Part shown: piece by piece, positions 34,189 to 44,216 of the stretch
Layout: every line of letters begins with the position of its first letter
Numbering within the stretch: the first letter of the stretch is position 1
From: an uncultured Clostridia bacterium
GTDB lineage: Bacteria; Bacillota; Clostridia; Oscillospirales; Oscillospiraceae
DNA length: 49,678 nt
NCBI GenBank assembly: GCA_946625125.1
Contig: CAMOSU010000006.1
Coordinates: 1 to 49,678, forward strand
Direction of reading: 5' to 3'
The notes under the pieces: model-generated
Databases searched by the model: none
What the model was told of the DNA's origin: nothing
What the model saw: only the letters and a program-made list of their open reading frames with translations
Position numbers and translations under genes: made by a program

Positions 34189-36783
34189 ATGAACGCCAAC
34201 AAATACACCAAACGCTCTATGGAGGCCATTCAGGACGCCCAGAGCATCGCCCTGAGCCACAACCACCAGCAGATTGAGCAGCTTCACCTGCTGCTGGCCC
34301 TGCTGCGGCAGGAGAACGGCCTGATTCCCCAGCTCCTGAAGCGCATGGGGAAGACGCCTGAGAGCCTGGAGGCCGCTGTGGAGGAGAAGCTGCGGCAGCT
34401 TCCCTCTGTCACCGGCTCCGGCCGGGAGGGAGGAAAATACTACATCGCCCGCTCCGTGGACCAGGTTTTCACCCAGGCCGAGGAACTGGCCGCCTCCATG
34501 AAGGATGAATTTGTCTCCGTGGAGCACATCTTCCTGGCGATGATCGACAGCCCCGACAGCACGGTGCGGGGGCTGTTCCAGACCTATAGGATCCAGCGGG
34601 AGGAGGCCATGCAGGCTCTCCAGGAGGTCCGGGGCAACCAGCGGGTCACAAACGACAACCCGGAGGACAGCTACGAGGCCCTGGAGAAATTCGGCACAGA
34701 CCTGGTCCAGCGGGCCAGGGACAAGAAAATGGACCCGGTGATCGGACGGGACGAGGAGATCCGCAATGTGATCCGCATACTCTCCCGGAAGACCAAGAAC
34801 AACCCGGTGCTCATCGGTGAGCCCGGCGTGGGCAAAACTGCCATTGTGGAGGGCCTGGCCCAGCGCATCGTCCGGGGGGACGTTCCCAAGAGCCTCCAGG
34901 ACAAGACCATCTTCTCCCTGGACATGGGCGCCCTGATTGCCGGGGCCAAGTACCGGGGGGAGTTTGAGGAGCGGCTGAAGTCCGTTCTCAACGAGGTCAA
35001 AAAGAGCGAGGGCAAAATTCTCCTCTTCATCGACGAGCTGCATACCATCGTAGGCGCGGGCAAGACCGAGGGCTCCATGGACGCGGGCAATCTCCTCAAG
35101 CCCATGCTGGCCCGGGGAGAGCTTCACTGCCTGGGGGCCACCACCCTGGACGAGTACCGTCAGTACATTGAAAAGGACCCGGCCCTGGAACGCCGCTTCC
35201 AGCCGGTGATGGTGAACGAGCCCTCGGTGGAGGACACCATCGCCATCCTCCGGGGTCTGGAGGAGCGCTACGAGGTCTTCCACGGGGTCAAGATTACCGA
35301 CCCCGCCATCATCGCCGCGGTGAAGCTATCAGACCGCTACATCACCGACCGCTACCTGCCGGACAAGGCCATTGATCTGATTGACGAGGCCTGCGCCATG
35401 ATCCGCACGGAGATGGACTCCATGCCCACGGAGCTGGACAAGGTGCGGCGGAAGATCATTCAGATGGAGATCGAGGAGGCCGCCCTCAAGAACGAGGAGG
35501 ACGAGCTTTCCAAGGGCCGTCTGGCGGAGCTCCAGAAGGAGCTGGCGGAGCAGCGGGACCAGTTCAAGGCCATGAAGGCCCAGTGGGAGAATGAGAAGCA
35601 GGCCATCGCCAAGGTCCAGACCCTCCGGGAGCGCATCGAGAAGCTCAACGCCGAGATTGAAAAGGCGGAGCAGGCTTACGATCTGGAGGCCGCCGCCAAG
35701 CTGAAGTACGGCGACCTGCCCGAGGCCAAAAAGCAGTTGGAGGAGGAAGAGCGCCTGGCCCAGAACGCCCGGGAGCAGTCCCTGCTGCGGAATCGGGTCA
35801 CAGAGGAGGAAATCGCCAAGATCATCGAGCGCTGGACCGGCATCCCCGTGGCCAAGCTGGTCCAGGGGGAGCGGGAGAAGCTCCTGCACCTGGACGAGCG
35901 CCTGCACAAGCGGGTGGTGGGCCAGGACGAGGCCGTCCGGGTGGTCACCGAGGCCATCCAGCGCTCCCGGGCCGGCATCCAGGACCCCAACCGTCCCATC
36001 GGCTCCTTCTTCTTCCTGGGGCCCACCGGCGTGGGCAAGACGGAGCTGGCCAAGGCCCTGGCGGCGGAGCTCTTTGACGACGAGCGGAACATTGTCCGCA
36101 TCGACATGACCGAGTACATGGAGAAGTTCTCCGTCTCCCGGCTCATCGGAGCGCCTCCCGGCTATGTGGGCTATGAGGAGGGCGGTCAGCTCACCGAGGC
36201 GGTGCGCCGCAAGCCCTACTCCGTGGTCCTCTTCGACGAGGTGGAGAAGGCCCATCCCGACGTGTTCAACATTCTTCTGCAGGTGCTGGACGACGGGCGA
36301 GTCACCGACTCTCAGGGCCGCACCGTGGACTTCAAGAACACCATCATCATCCTCACCTCCAATCTGGGCTCTCCCTATATCCTGGAGGGCATCGACGAGA
36401 AGGGCGAGATCAGCGAGACGGCCAGAGCCCAGGTGGAAGCCCTGCTGAAGAAGACCTTCCGCCCCGAGTTCCTGAACCGGCTGGACGAGATTGTGTTCTA
36501 CAAGCCTTTGACCAAGGACAACATCTTCAAGATCATCGACCTGCAAATCAATCAGCTCAACAAGCGCCTGCTGGACAAGCAGCTTCGCTGCGCTCTGACG
36601 GAGGCCGCCAAGAGCTATATCGTGGACGAGGCCTTTGACCCCGCCTTCGGCGCCCGTCCCCTGCGCCGCTACGTCCAGCACACGGTGGAAACCATGATCG
36701 CCCAGCGCATCCTCCGGGGGGACGTGGCCCCCGGCAGCGAGCTCACCGTGGATGTGGCAAACGGAGAGCTGGTGATCCGATAA
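34189..36783 (+). CDS. clpB: ATP-dependent chaperone ClpB
   Basis: Two AAA+ modules ([34 protein letters not shown]), coiled-coil middle domain, Clp N domain. Confidence 0.97.
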   Translation: MNANKYTKRSMEAIQDAQSIALSHNHQQIEQLHLLLALLRQENGLIPQLLKRMGKTPESLEAAVEEKLRQLPSVTGSGREGGKYYIARSVDQVFTQAEELAASMKDEFVSVEHIFLAMIDSPDSTVRGLFQTYRIQREEAMQALQEVRGNQRVTNDNPEDSYEALEKFGTDLVQRARDKKMDPVIGRDEEIRNVIRILSRKTKNNPVLIGEPGVGKTAIVEGLAQRIVRGDVPKSLQDKTIFSLDMGALIAGAKYRGEFEERLKSVLNEVKKSEGKILLFIDELHTIVGAGKTEGSMDAGNLLKPMLARGELHCLGATTLDEYRQYIEKDPALERRFQPVMVNEPSVEDTIAILRGLEERYEVFHGVKITDPAIIAAVKLSDRYITDRYLPDKAIDLIDEACAMIRTEMDSMPTELDKVRRKIIQMEIEEAALKNEEDELSKGRLAELQKELAEQRDQFKAMKAQWENEKQAIAKVQTLRERIEKLNAEIEKAEQAYDLEAAAKLKYGDLPEAKKQLEEEERLAQNAREQSLLRNRVTEEEIAKIIERWTGIPVAKLVQGEREKLLHLDERLHKRVVGQDEAVRVVTEAIQRSRAGIQDPNRPIGSFFFLGPTGVGKTELAKALAAELFDDERNIVRIDMTEYMEKFSVSRLIGAPPGYVGYEEGGQLTEAVRRKPYSVVLFDEVEKAHPDVFNILLQVLDDGRVTDSQGRTVDFKNTIIILTSNLGSPYILEGIDEKGEISETARAQVEALLKKTFRPEFLNRLDEIVFYKPLTKDNIFKIIDLQINQLNKRLLDKQLRCALTEAAKSYIVDEAFDPAFGARPLRRYVQHTVETMIAQRILRGDVAPGSELTVDVANGELVIR

Positions 36784-36919
36784 GGGGGACCGGAAACGCG
36801 GCGACAGCAGCTCAAAACCGGGCATTCCGCGCAAAGGAGCAGGTGAATTTGCAACAAATCTTGTAATCATTGTAAAGATTTTAATTGGAGCTTCGTATCA
36901 GGAGCTGAGCTGAATAAGG

Positions 36920-36947
36920 ACCCGGACGCCGCGGCGTCCGGGTTTTC
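36920..36947 (+). terminator. intrinsic terminator
   Basis: ACCCGGACGCC-gc-GGCGTCCGGGTTTTCC. Confidence 0.85.
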
Positions 36948-36996
36948 CTTCACCCTTTTTCCCGGGTCTCATATACTGGGGAGAGGAGATGAGACC

Positions 36997-37806
36997 ATGG
37001 AAACAACCTATCTGCTGGTGGGGGGAGACCGGCGGCAGTTCTGGCTTTCCCGGCTGCTGCTGTCCCGGGGCAGCGTGTTTACTCTGGGAGTCCCGGGGCT
37101 GGAGGACCAACTGCCCCGGACTCCGGCGGAGCTGCTGATCCTTCCGACTCCCTGTCTGGACGGGCAGGGCAGAATCCGTCGGACCCAGGGGGAGGGGCTG
37201 GAGCCCGGGACCCTCTCGGGACTGTACGGGCCAAATACCCGAATCTACGGAGGCGGGATCAAGCCGGCGCTCCGGGAACAGCTTGCGGGCTGCGCCTCGG
37301 TGACGGATCTGCTGGAGGACCCCGCTGTGGCCGCCGCCAACGGAAGACTCACGGCGGAGGCGGCCCTGGCTTTGGCGGAGGAGCGGCTGGAGGCCTCGGT
37401 TTTTGCCCAGCCCTGCACGGTGCTGGGCTGGGGACGGGTCGGAAAGCCCCTGGCGGCCCTGCTGGCGGCCCGTCATGCCCGGGTGACGGTGGCGGCCCGG
37501 CGGGAGGCGGCCCGGGCCGAGGCGGCCCAGCAGGGCTATGAGACCCGGAGCTTTGGGGAGCTGAGACCGGAGCGGGGGCTGGTATTCAACACAGTCCCCG
37601 CCCCGGTGCTGACTCCGGCCCAGCGACAGGCCCTGGGGCCGGAGTCCCTCTGGGTGGAGCTGGCCTCCGCCCCCGGGGGACTGCCTGAGAATGCGCCCGC
37701 CGCTTTTTCCGTCCTGAACGGCAACTCCCTGCCCGGCAGACGGCTGCCCCGCTCCGCGGCGGCGGTGCTGCTGGAGGGGATCATGAGAAAGGAGGCGTCC
37801 CTATGA
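36997..37806 (+). CDS. dpsA: dipicolinate synthase subunit A
   Basis: SpoVFA-like: LLVGGDRRQ..., GGGIKPALREQL, TAEAALALAEERLEASVFAQPCTVLGWGRVGKPLA. Confidence 0.88.
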   Translation: METTYLLVGGDRRQFWLSRLLLSRGSVFTLGVPGLEDQLPRTPAELLILPTPCLDGQGRIRRTQGEGLEPGTLSGLYGPNTRIYGGGIKPALREQLAGCASVTDLLEDPAVAAANGRLTAEAALALAEERLEASVFAQPCTVLGWGRVGKPLAALLAARHARVTVAARREAARAEAAQQGYETRSFGELRPERGLVFNTVPAPVLTPAQRQALGPESLWVELASAPGGLPENAPAAFSVLNGNSLPGRRLPRSAAAVLLEGIMRKEASL

Positions 37807-38375
37807 GAACGGAACGCATCGGCTTCGCCCTCTGCGGTTCCTTCTGTACCTTTGAGCCGGTTCTGGCTGCCCTGAGCCGCCTGAGCCGGGAGTACGAGAC
37901 CGTCCAGCCCATACTTTCCGGCGCGGCTGCCACCGTTGACAGCCGCTTCGGCCGGGCGGCGGAGTTCCGAAGCCGGATTGAGGCCATCTGCCGCCGTCCG
38001 GTCTGGGACAGTCTGACCCAGGTGGAGCCCATCGGACCCAAGAAGCTACTGGAGCTGCTGATCGTGGCCCCCTGCACCGGCAACACCCTGGGGAAGCTGG
38101 CGGCGGGAATTGCGGATACCCCCGTGACCCTGGCCTGCAAGGCCCACCTGCGGAACGCCCGGCCCCTGGTGCTGGCGGTGTCCACCAACGACGGCCTGGG
38201 GGCCAACGCCAGAAGCATCGGAACCCTGCTGGACCGAAAGCAGCTCTACTTTGTCCCCTTCGGCCAGGACGATCCGGAGAAAAAACCCGCCTCCCTGGTG
38301 GCGGACATGGCCCGGATTCCGGAAACCGTCAGCGCCGCCCTGGAGGGCAGACAGCTCCAGCCTGTCCTGCTGTAA
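37803..38375 (+). CDS. dpsB: dipicolinate synthase subunit B (flavoprotein)
   Basis: IGFALCGSFCTFEPVL...LLIVAPCTGNTLGKLAAGIADTPVTLACKAHLRNARPLVLAVSTNDGL; ATGA overlap with dpsA. Confidence 0.9.
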   Translation: MRTERIGFALCGSFCTFEPVLAALSRLSREYETVQPILSGAAATVDSRFGRAAEFRSRIEAICRRPVWDSLTQVEPIGPKKLLELLIVAPCTGNTLGKLAAGIADTPVTLACKAHLRNARPLVLAVSTNDGLGANARSIGTLLDRKQLYFVPFGQDDPEKKPASLVADMARIPETVSAALEGRQLQPVLL

Positions 38376-38413
38376 TTCAAAAGACGGGGAAGCGGAAGAA
38401 AAGCCCTCCCGGT

Positions 38414-38854
38414 TCACCCGGCAAAGGCCCAATAGATCAGTCCGTAAAGAACGGCGGACAGCGTTCCGTAGACGATGACGGGACCGGCGATGGTGAACAT
38501 TTTCACCGCCAGACCTGTGACCCAGCCCTCGGTTTTGAACTCAATGGCCGGGGCCGCCACGGCGTTGGCAAAGCCTGTGATGGGAACCAGGGTACCGGCC
38601 CCTCCGTGCTTTGCCAGATCGTCGTAGAGTCCCAGCCCCGTCAGCAGGGCCGAGAGGAAGATCAGGCTCACGGAGCAGAGCCGCCCCGCGGTCTCCGGCT
38701 CCGCCCCCATAGACTGATACAGGCTCCTCAGCCCCTGGCCCAGAACGCAGACGCCCCCGCCCAGGGCGAAGGCCTTGAGACAGTTCACCGGGGTGTTGGA
38801 GCGGGGGGCCAGAGTATCTGCCAGCTTCTTGTAGGCCTGGTTGGAAATTTCCAT
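38414..38854 (-). CDS. spoVAC: stage V sporulation protein AC-like
   Basis: 146 aa; NCLKAFALGGGVCVLGQGL...LIFLSALLTGLGLYDDLAKHGGAGTLVPITGFANAVAAPAIEFKTEGWVTGLAVKMFTIAGPVIVYG. Confidence 0.85.
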   Translation of the reverse strand: MEISNQAYKKLADTLAPRSNTPVNCLKAFALGGGVCVLGQGLRSLYQSMGAEPETAGRLCSVSLIFLSALLTGLGLYDDLAKHGGAGTLVPITGFANAVAAPAIEFKTEGWVTGLAVKMFTIAGPVIVYGTLSAVLYGLIYWAFAG

Positions 38855-38857
38855 ATA

Positions 38858-38902
38858 AAAACCCTCCTTTTTCGGGTAGCCTGCCCGAAAAAGGAGGGTT
38901 TT
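38858..38902 (-). terminator. intrinsic terminator (serves the GH13 gene)
   Basis: AAAACCCTCCTTTTTCGGG-tagcctg-CCCGAAAAAGGAGGGTTTT. Confidence 0.9.
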
Positions 38903-38915
38903 ATGTGTGTCCGGA

Positions 38916-40571
38916 TTAATTGACCCGCAGCACCGCGGAGCTCTGGGCGTCCAGGGTCAAAACCCCGTTTTCCAGAAGGGCGGAGCCCATGCCCACGAAG
39001 CCGTTGAGCACCGTGAACTCCGAAAGCTCCATGGCGGACAGATCCAGGGTCACGGCCTTGGTGCCGGGGTTGTGGAGCACCAGAACCCGGCTTCCCTGCC
39101 AGTCGGAGATGAAGCCCCCGGCCTTGGAGTCGGGAATGGCCACCGGGGTGAAGTCTCCCCGGGCGATTTCGGGATTGGCCTTCCGCAGAAGAATCACCCG
39201 CTTGTAGTAGTTGTAGAGACTGCTTTCCTTGACGATCTGCTCCGTCACGGGGGAGTCCGCCCGGTTGTCCGGGTCATAGCTGGCGCCCTGGGGGTCCTTC
39301 ACCGTGTCTCCGTCCCCCCAGACCATCCGCAGCCGACGGTTGGCGTCGGTGTTGGCGCTGCCCCGGGAGCCCCGCATGCCGATTTCCTCCCCGTAGTAGA
39401 TGAAGGGGGAGCCGGGTCCCAGCAGCAGAAGGTTGGCTGCCATCTGCGCCCGGCCGCTGTAGGAGGGCAGGAAGCCCGCGGTCCGGTCGGTGTCGTGGTT
39501 TCCGATGAAGGAAATTGCCATGGCGTCGGGGTTCTCCCCGGCAATGCCGTCCAGGTAGCTGTCCAGATAGGAGACGTAGCGGTTGACGTCCCCGTTCTGG
39601 GCGGTTTTGGAGATCAGCCCCTCCGCCTGGGAGCTGGTGAAGTTGAAGCAGTTCATGGCGGGGTAGTAGAGATCCGTGATGCCGTCTCCGTCCCAGACCT
39701 CCGCCACGGCGTAGAGCTGGGGATTGACGCTCCGCAGCGCTTCCATGTACCAGCGCCAGAACTCCACGCTGGCGGCGTTGTCCCGGAAGTAGATGTACTT
39801 GGCGGCGTCGAAGCGGAAGCCGTCTATTCCCATGTCCAGATAGAACTTCGCCACGTCCAGCACCGCCTGCCGCACGGCCTCGCAGTCGTAATTCAGCTCC
39901 GGCATGCCTCCGTCGAAGTTGCACTCGTAGTAGAACTCCGTCCCGGCAAGCTGGGCGAAGCTCCGGCCCGCGGGAGCGCTCTCTCCCTGGGGATAGCAGC
40001 TATAGTAGTCGTAGTAGGGGTCTGAGGCGTCGCCGTTCTTGCGGGCGTTGGTGAAGCTGACGAACCACGGATTGTTCCGGCTGGTGTGGTTGATGGGCAG
40101 GTCCAGAATCAGCTTCACGTTCCGTTGGTGACAGAGCTCTATCAGCTCCCGCAGGTCCTCCAGGGTGCCGTAGTCCTCGTCCACCTCATAGTAGTTGGTG
40201 ACGTCGTATTTGTGGTAGCTGGGGGAGCGGAAGATGGGGGTCAGCCAGATGCCCTCCACCCCCAGGCTCCTGCCGGAGCTCTCGTCTCCGTCGTTGAGAT
40301 AGTCCATGCGGTTGATGATGCCCCGCAGGTCCCCAATGCCGTCTCCGTCCGAGTCGGAGAAGGAGCCCACGAAGATTTCATAGAACACCCGGGCGTTGTC
40401 CTGGGTGGGGGTGATTCCCTGGGGGACCGGCACCGCCAGCTCCTCCCCGGCAGGGGCGGGAGCCTCTGTGGTGGAAACGGGGGTTCCCGTGGCGGCGGGC
40501 AGGGACTCGCAGCCGGAAAGCAGGGCCAAAAGCAGCAGCAGGCACAAGGCCCCGGAGAGCAGCTTTTTCAT
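38916..40571 (-). CDS. GH13 alpha-amylase family lipoprotein
   Basis: Lipobox LLSGC; GDLRGIINRMDYL, GVEGIWLTPIFRSPSYHKYDVTNYYEV, GIDGFRFDAAKYI, FIGNHDTDR. Confidence 0.92.
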   Translation of the reverse strand: MKKLLSGALCLLLLLALLSGCESLPAATGTPVSTTEAPAPAGEELAVPVPQGITPTQDNARVFYEIFVGSFSDSDGDGIGDLRGIINRMDYLNDGDESSGRSLGVEGIWLTPIFRSPSYHKYDVTNYYEVDEDYGTLEDLRELIELCHQRNVKLILDLPINHTSRNNPWFVSFTNARKNGDASDPYYDYYSCYPQGESAPAGRSFAQLAGTEFYYECNFDGGMPELNYDCEAVRQAVLDVAKFYLDMGIDGFRFDAAKYIYFRDNAASVEFWRWYMEALRSVNPQLYAVAEVWDGDGITDLYYPAMNCFNFTSSQAEGLISKTAQNGDVNRYVSYLDSYLDGIAGENPDAMAISFIGNHDTDRTAGFLPSYSGRAQMAANLLLLGPGSPFIYYGEEIGMRGSRGSANTDANRRLRMVWGDGDTVKDPQGASYDPDNRADSPVTEQIVKESSLYNYYKRVILLRKANPEIARGDFTPVAIPDSKAGGFISDWQGSRVLVLHNPGTKAVTLDLSAMELSEFTVLNGFVGMGSALLENGVLTLDAQSSAVLRVN

Positions 40572-40603
40572 GGGATACGACCTCCTCTTTCTTGTATAGC
40601 TCC

Positions 40604-40632
40604 ATCTTAATCATTAAAAATTGCGTTGTCAA
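40604..40632 (-). promoter_or_regulatory. sigmaA promoter for GH13 gene
   Basis: On minus strand TTGACA-N17-TAAGAT. Confidence 0.75.
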
Positions 40633-40644
40633 GGAGTTTTTGAA

Positions 40645-40673
40645 TTGAAAAGCCGGGGAAAAGCTGGTATAAT
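40645..40673 (+). promoter_or_regulatory. sigmaA promoter for 40818 operon
   Basis: TTGAAA-N17-TATAAT. Confidence 0.75.
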
Positions 40674-40706
40674 ACTACCTCAAAGGGAACCGGTCAGTCG
40701 CCCGCG

Positions 40707-40750
40707 GTACGCTGTTTCGCTTTCATCTTGTCATTTCGAGGGAGCTTGTG
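40707..40750. repeat. half copy of the foldback element
   Basis: gtacgctgtttcgctttcatcttgtcatttcgagggagcttg equals the reverse complement of the right arm of 32008-32148. Confidence 0.75.
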
Positions 40751-40817
40751 GGCATCCGCCCCTGCGAAGAGGGGGCCGGCTGAATAGATACAATCAAGGA
40801 AAAAAGGGGGCTGAACT

Positions 40818-41315
40818 ATGCCTCAAAACGTTGTGGAGCTCTACGCGCCGGAGCGGCTGCGGCGGCTGTCCAGGCGGCGGGAGCTGACCCGCTGGCTGCT
40901 CTGGGCCTTGGGCCTGGGGGCGCTGATCGCCTGCGTCGTGCTCACCGCCGGGGTCAATTCCCGGAACATCTATGACAGGCTGAAGCTCTGCGTCGTCATC
41001 AGCGTGGCCGCCGCCTGGCTGATCCTCTACTTCGGCACCGCCGTGGTCCGGGACGGGGGCCGGGTGCTGGCCCACGCGGCGAATCTCAAGGACGAACCCC
41101 GTCAGACGGTGACGGGGCGGGTGACGCTGCTGCGGCTCCGGGTCCAGATTCGCTCCAGCGTGGAGCTGCGGAAGGTCCGGGTGGATACGGACCGGGGGCC
41201 GGTGAGTCTCAGCGTCCTGCTGGACTGGGCCGGAGAGCTGCCCCACCGGGGGGAGCTGCTGCGGCTCTACGTGGTCCACGGCTATATTACGGCATACGAG
41301 GTGGTGGAGTCATGA
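40818..41315 (+). CDS. membrane protein of unknown function
   Basis: 165 aa, two TM segments then a small soluble domain; ATGA overlap with the next gene. Confidence 0.7.
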   Translation: MPQNVVELYAPERLRRLSRRRELTRWLLWALGLGALIACVVLTAGVNSRNIYDRLKLCVVISVAAAWLILYFGTAVVRDGGRVLAHAANLKDEPRQTVTGRVTLLRLRVQIRSSVELRKVRVDTDRGPVSLSVLLDWAGELPHRGELLRLYVVHGYITAYEVVES

Positions 41316-41890
41316 GAGTTTTGAAGCGAATCGTCTCCCAGCTCCACCGCTACGTCATCTGGGCCATGGCCCTGACCCTGCTGTGGTCCTTTGTGTACAC
41401 CCGGGTGGGGGACCGGCCCCGGGAAAAGAAGCTGGTGCTCTACCTGGGAGCCTACGCCGCCGAGGATCGGGCTCTGTCCCTGCGGCTGGAGGAGGCGGGA
41501 CTGCCCCAGGGGATCGAGCTGATCCAGGCCCGCAGCGCCTCCTATGACCTCTTCGGCTCCACCCGGGACGGAGACCTCTACCTCATCCGGGAGACGGATC
41601 TGCGGACCCTGCTCTCAGACGCCCCGGACCGGCTGGCTCCTCTGGAACTGCCGGAGGGGATGGAGGGCTTCGTCTGGGAGGGGGAGACCCTGGGGCTGAG
41701 GGTGTTCGATCCCCTGACCCAGCGGGGACCCGCCATGTCCTATATCCAGTACACCCCCATCCCGGACCCGGAGCCGGACGCCTATTATCTCTGCTTTGAC
41801 CGCGCAAGCTGCCACCTGGAGACCAACCCCGGGGCCATAGACAACGCCGCCTGGGAGCTGGCTATGGAGCTGATACAACTTGACAAATAA
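41312..41890 (+). CDS. membrane-anchored protein of unknown function
   Basis: 192 aa, one N-terminal TM segment then an extracytoplasmic domain. Confidence 0.7.
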   Translation: MRVLKRIVSQLHRYVIWAMALTLLWSFVYTRVGDRPREKKLVLYLGAYAAEDRALSLRLEEAGLPQGIELIQARSASYDLFGSTRDGDLYLIRETDLRTLLSDAPDRLAPLELPEGMEGFVWEGETLGLRVFDPLTQRGPAMSYIQYTPIPDPEPDAYYLCFDRASCHLETNPGAIDNAAWELAMELIQLDK

Positions 41891-41902
41891 AAAGGAGTCT
41901 CT

Positions 41903-43852
41903 ATGAAAAGGATTTGCGCCGTATTATTGATCCTCGTGCTTCTGGCTGGCTGCGCCGGACCGGGACAGACCGGGATCGAGATGGAAAACGTGGCCCCCGC
42001 CGGGAAGCTGGAGGGCTGTTCCCTCTATGTGAAGCCCGTGGAGGGGCTGCCCCAGGACTTCATTCTGGGCATGGACGCCTCTCAGGTCCCCGCCCTGGAG
42101 CGGAGCGGGGTGAAATACTATGACCGGGACGGCTCGGAGCAGGACGTGTTTCGGATTCTGGCGGAGCACGGGGTCAATATGATCCGGGTCCGGGTCTGGA
42201 ACGATCCCTTTGACGCCCAGGGCCGAGGCTACGGCGGCGGAAACTGCAATCTGGATACCGCGCTGGAGATCGGGAAACGGGCCGCCAGATACGGCATGAA
42301 GCTGCTGGTGGACTTTCACTATTCCGATTTCTGGGCGGACCCCGGCAAGCAGATGGCCCCGAAGGCCTGGAAGGAGCTGGATTTTGACTCCAAGCAGCAG
42401 GCCCTGGAGGACTTTACCCGGGACAGCCTCACGGCCCTGCGGGACGCGGGAATCCCTGTGGCCATGGTCCAGGTGGGCAACGAGACCAACGGCGCCCTCT
42501 GCGGGGAGACGGATTGGAAGTACATCACCGCTCTGATGGCCGCCGGGTCCCGGGCAGTGCGGGAGGTCTTTCCCGAGGCCAAGGTGGCGGTCCACTTTGC
42601 CAACCCCGAAAGCGGGGCCTACGCCGCCTATGCCCGGAATCTCAGCATTTACAAGCTGGATTACGACGTCTTCGGCAGCTCCTACTACCCCTACTGGCAC
42701 GGCAGTCTGGAGAATCTGACGGCGGTGCTGAAGCAGGTCCGGGAGAAGTACGGCAAGGACGTGATGGTGCTGGAGACCTCCTACGCCTGGACCGGGGAGG
42801 ATTTTGACTTCTCCGGCAACACCATCTCGGAGGACAGCGCCGTGGACAAGCCCTATCCCTATTCCCTCCAGGGGCAGGTCAACAGCCTGCGGGACGTGAC
42901 CCAGGCGGTGCTGGACGCCGGAGGCGTCGGCGTCTGCTACTGGGAAGGCACCTGGATCGGCGTGGGGGGCGGCTCCCGGGAGGAGAACCAGAAGCTTTGG
43001 GAGCAGTACGGCTCCGGCTGGGCCTCCTCCTACGCCGGGGAATACGACCCCGAGGACGCGGGGAAGTGGTACGGCGGCTGCGCCGTGGACAACCAGTCCT
43101 TCTTTGATCCCCAGGGCCGGGTGCTGGAGAGCCTCATGGCCTTCAATCTCATCCGCTGGGGCAACGAGACGGAGCTGACGGTCCAGGCAGTGGAGGACAG
43201 CGAGCTGCGGATCACCCTGGGAGAGCCTCTGGAGCTGCCGGAGCGGGTGCAGGTCATTCTCGTCGACAACAGCCGCCGGGAGGCCCCTGTGGAATGGGAC
43301 GCCGACCCCGACCGTCTCACCCAGCCGGGACAGTACACCGTCACAGGCCGGGCCGAGGGCCTGGAGGCCAGGCTGCTGCTGACGGTGGAGAATGTGAATC
43401 TTTTGGAGAATCCCTCCTTCGAGGCAGGGGTGGAGGACCCCTGGCAGGTGGAAAACCTGGGAGGCTGTCGGGAGCTTATGCCGGAGCAAAAGGCCGGGGA
43501 CAGCCTGACGGGGGAGTGGCACTACCATTTCTGGAGCCCGGACGCGGAGAAGGTGGAGTTCACCCTGGAGCAGAGCCCGGAGGGACTGGAAAGCGGGACA
43601 TACAGCTTTTCCATTCACATCATGGGAGGCGACTGCGGGGAGGCGGAGGTCTACGCCTACGCCAAGCTGGACGGGAAGACCGTCGCCACCGCCCCCATGG
43701 AGATCACCGCCTGGAACGAGTGGCACGCCGGGGAGATCAGCGGCATCCAATACGCTGCCGGTCAGAGCTTGACAGTGGGCATCTACGTGAAGACCGACGC
43801 CGCCGGAGCCTGGGGCAAGATCGACGACGCCGCCCTGTGCCTGGAGCCATAG
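41903..43852 (+). CDS. GH53 arabinogalactan endo-beta-1,4-galactanase lipoprotein with C-terminal Ig-like and CBM-like regions
   Basis: Lipobox LLAGC; FILGMDASQVPALERSGVKYYDRDG, VRVWNDPFD, VDFHYSDFWADPGKQ, MVQVGNETNGALCGE. Confidence 0.93.
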   Translation: MKRICAVLLILVLLAGCAGPGQTGIEMENVAPAGKLEGCSLYVKPVEGLPQDFILGMDASQVPALERSGVKYYDRDGSEQDVFRILAEHGVNMIRVRVWNDPFDAQGRGYGGGNCNLDTALEIGKRAARYGMKLLVDFHYSDFWADPGKQMAPKAWKELDFDSKQQALEDFTRDSLTALRDAGIPVAMVQVGNETNGALCGETDWKYITALMAAGSRAVREVFPEAKVAVHFANPESGAYAAYARNLSIYKLDYDVFGSSYYPYWHGSLENLTAVLKQVREKYGKDVMVLETSYAWTGEDFDFSGNTISEDSAVDKPYPYSLQGQVNSLRDVTQAVLDAGGVGVCYWEGTWIGVGGGSREENQKLWEQYGSGWASSYAGEYDPEDAGKWYGGCAVDNQSFFDPQGRVLESLMAFNLIRWGNETELTVQAVEDSELRITLGEPLELPERVQVILVDNSRREAPVEWDADPDRLTQPGQYTVTGRAEGLEARLLLTVENVNLLENPSFEAGVEDPWQVENLGGCRELMPEQKAGDSLTGEWHYHFWSPDAEKVEFTLEQSPEGLESGTYSFSIHIMGGDCGEAEVYAYAKLDGKTVATAPMEITAWNEWHAGEISGIQYAAGQSLTVGIYVKTDAAGAWGKIDDAALCLEP

Positions 43853-43945
43853 AGACACAGCCCGCGCCGTAGGGCGGCCTGTCCCCAGGCCGCCGCACCC
43901 CGCCTGGGCGAATTGAGAATTGGAACTGGGTACGGAGTACGGGGT

Positions 43946-43984
43946 ACGGATTCTTCGCTCCGCTCAGAATGACAGAATCGGGAC
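43946..43984. repeat. solo copy of the GGATTCTTCGCT(C/G)CGCTCAGAATGAC repeat
   Basis: cggattcttcgctccgctcagaatgacagaatcgg, shared with the 21.5-22.3-kb array. Confidence 0.75.
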
Positions 43985-44106
43985 GATTCCGCCGTGATTC
44001 CCGCGGAAAGCTCCCGTTTCCGCCGCAGGGACGGCAGAGTGCCGACCCTGCGGCGGAGCTTTTGCTGTGGATTTGTGTAAATTGTGAAAAAAGTTTTAAA
44101 ATTTTA

Positions 44107-44135
44107 TAGACATTCCAGGAAAACCGTAGTATAAT
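44107..44135 (+). promoter_or_regulatory. sigmaA-type promoter of ABC transporter operon
   Basis: TAGACA-N17-TATAAT. Confidence 0.65.
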
Positions 44136-44216
44136 GAAGGTAATAATTGTGGAGAAGTCCATAATTAAATTAATTTGCCGCCATCCGCGGCAAAACAGAA
44201 TTAGGAGGAAACATCA

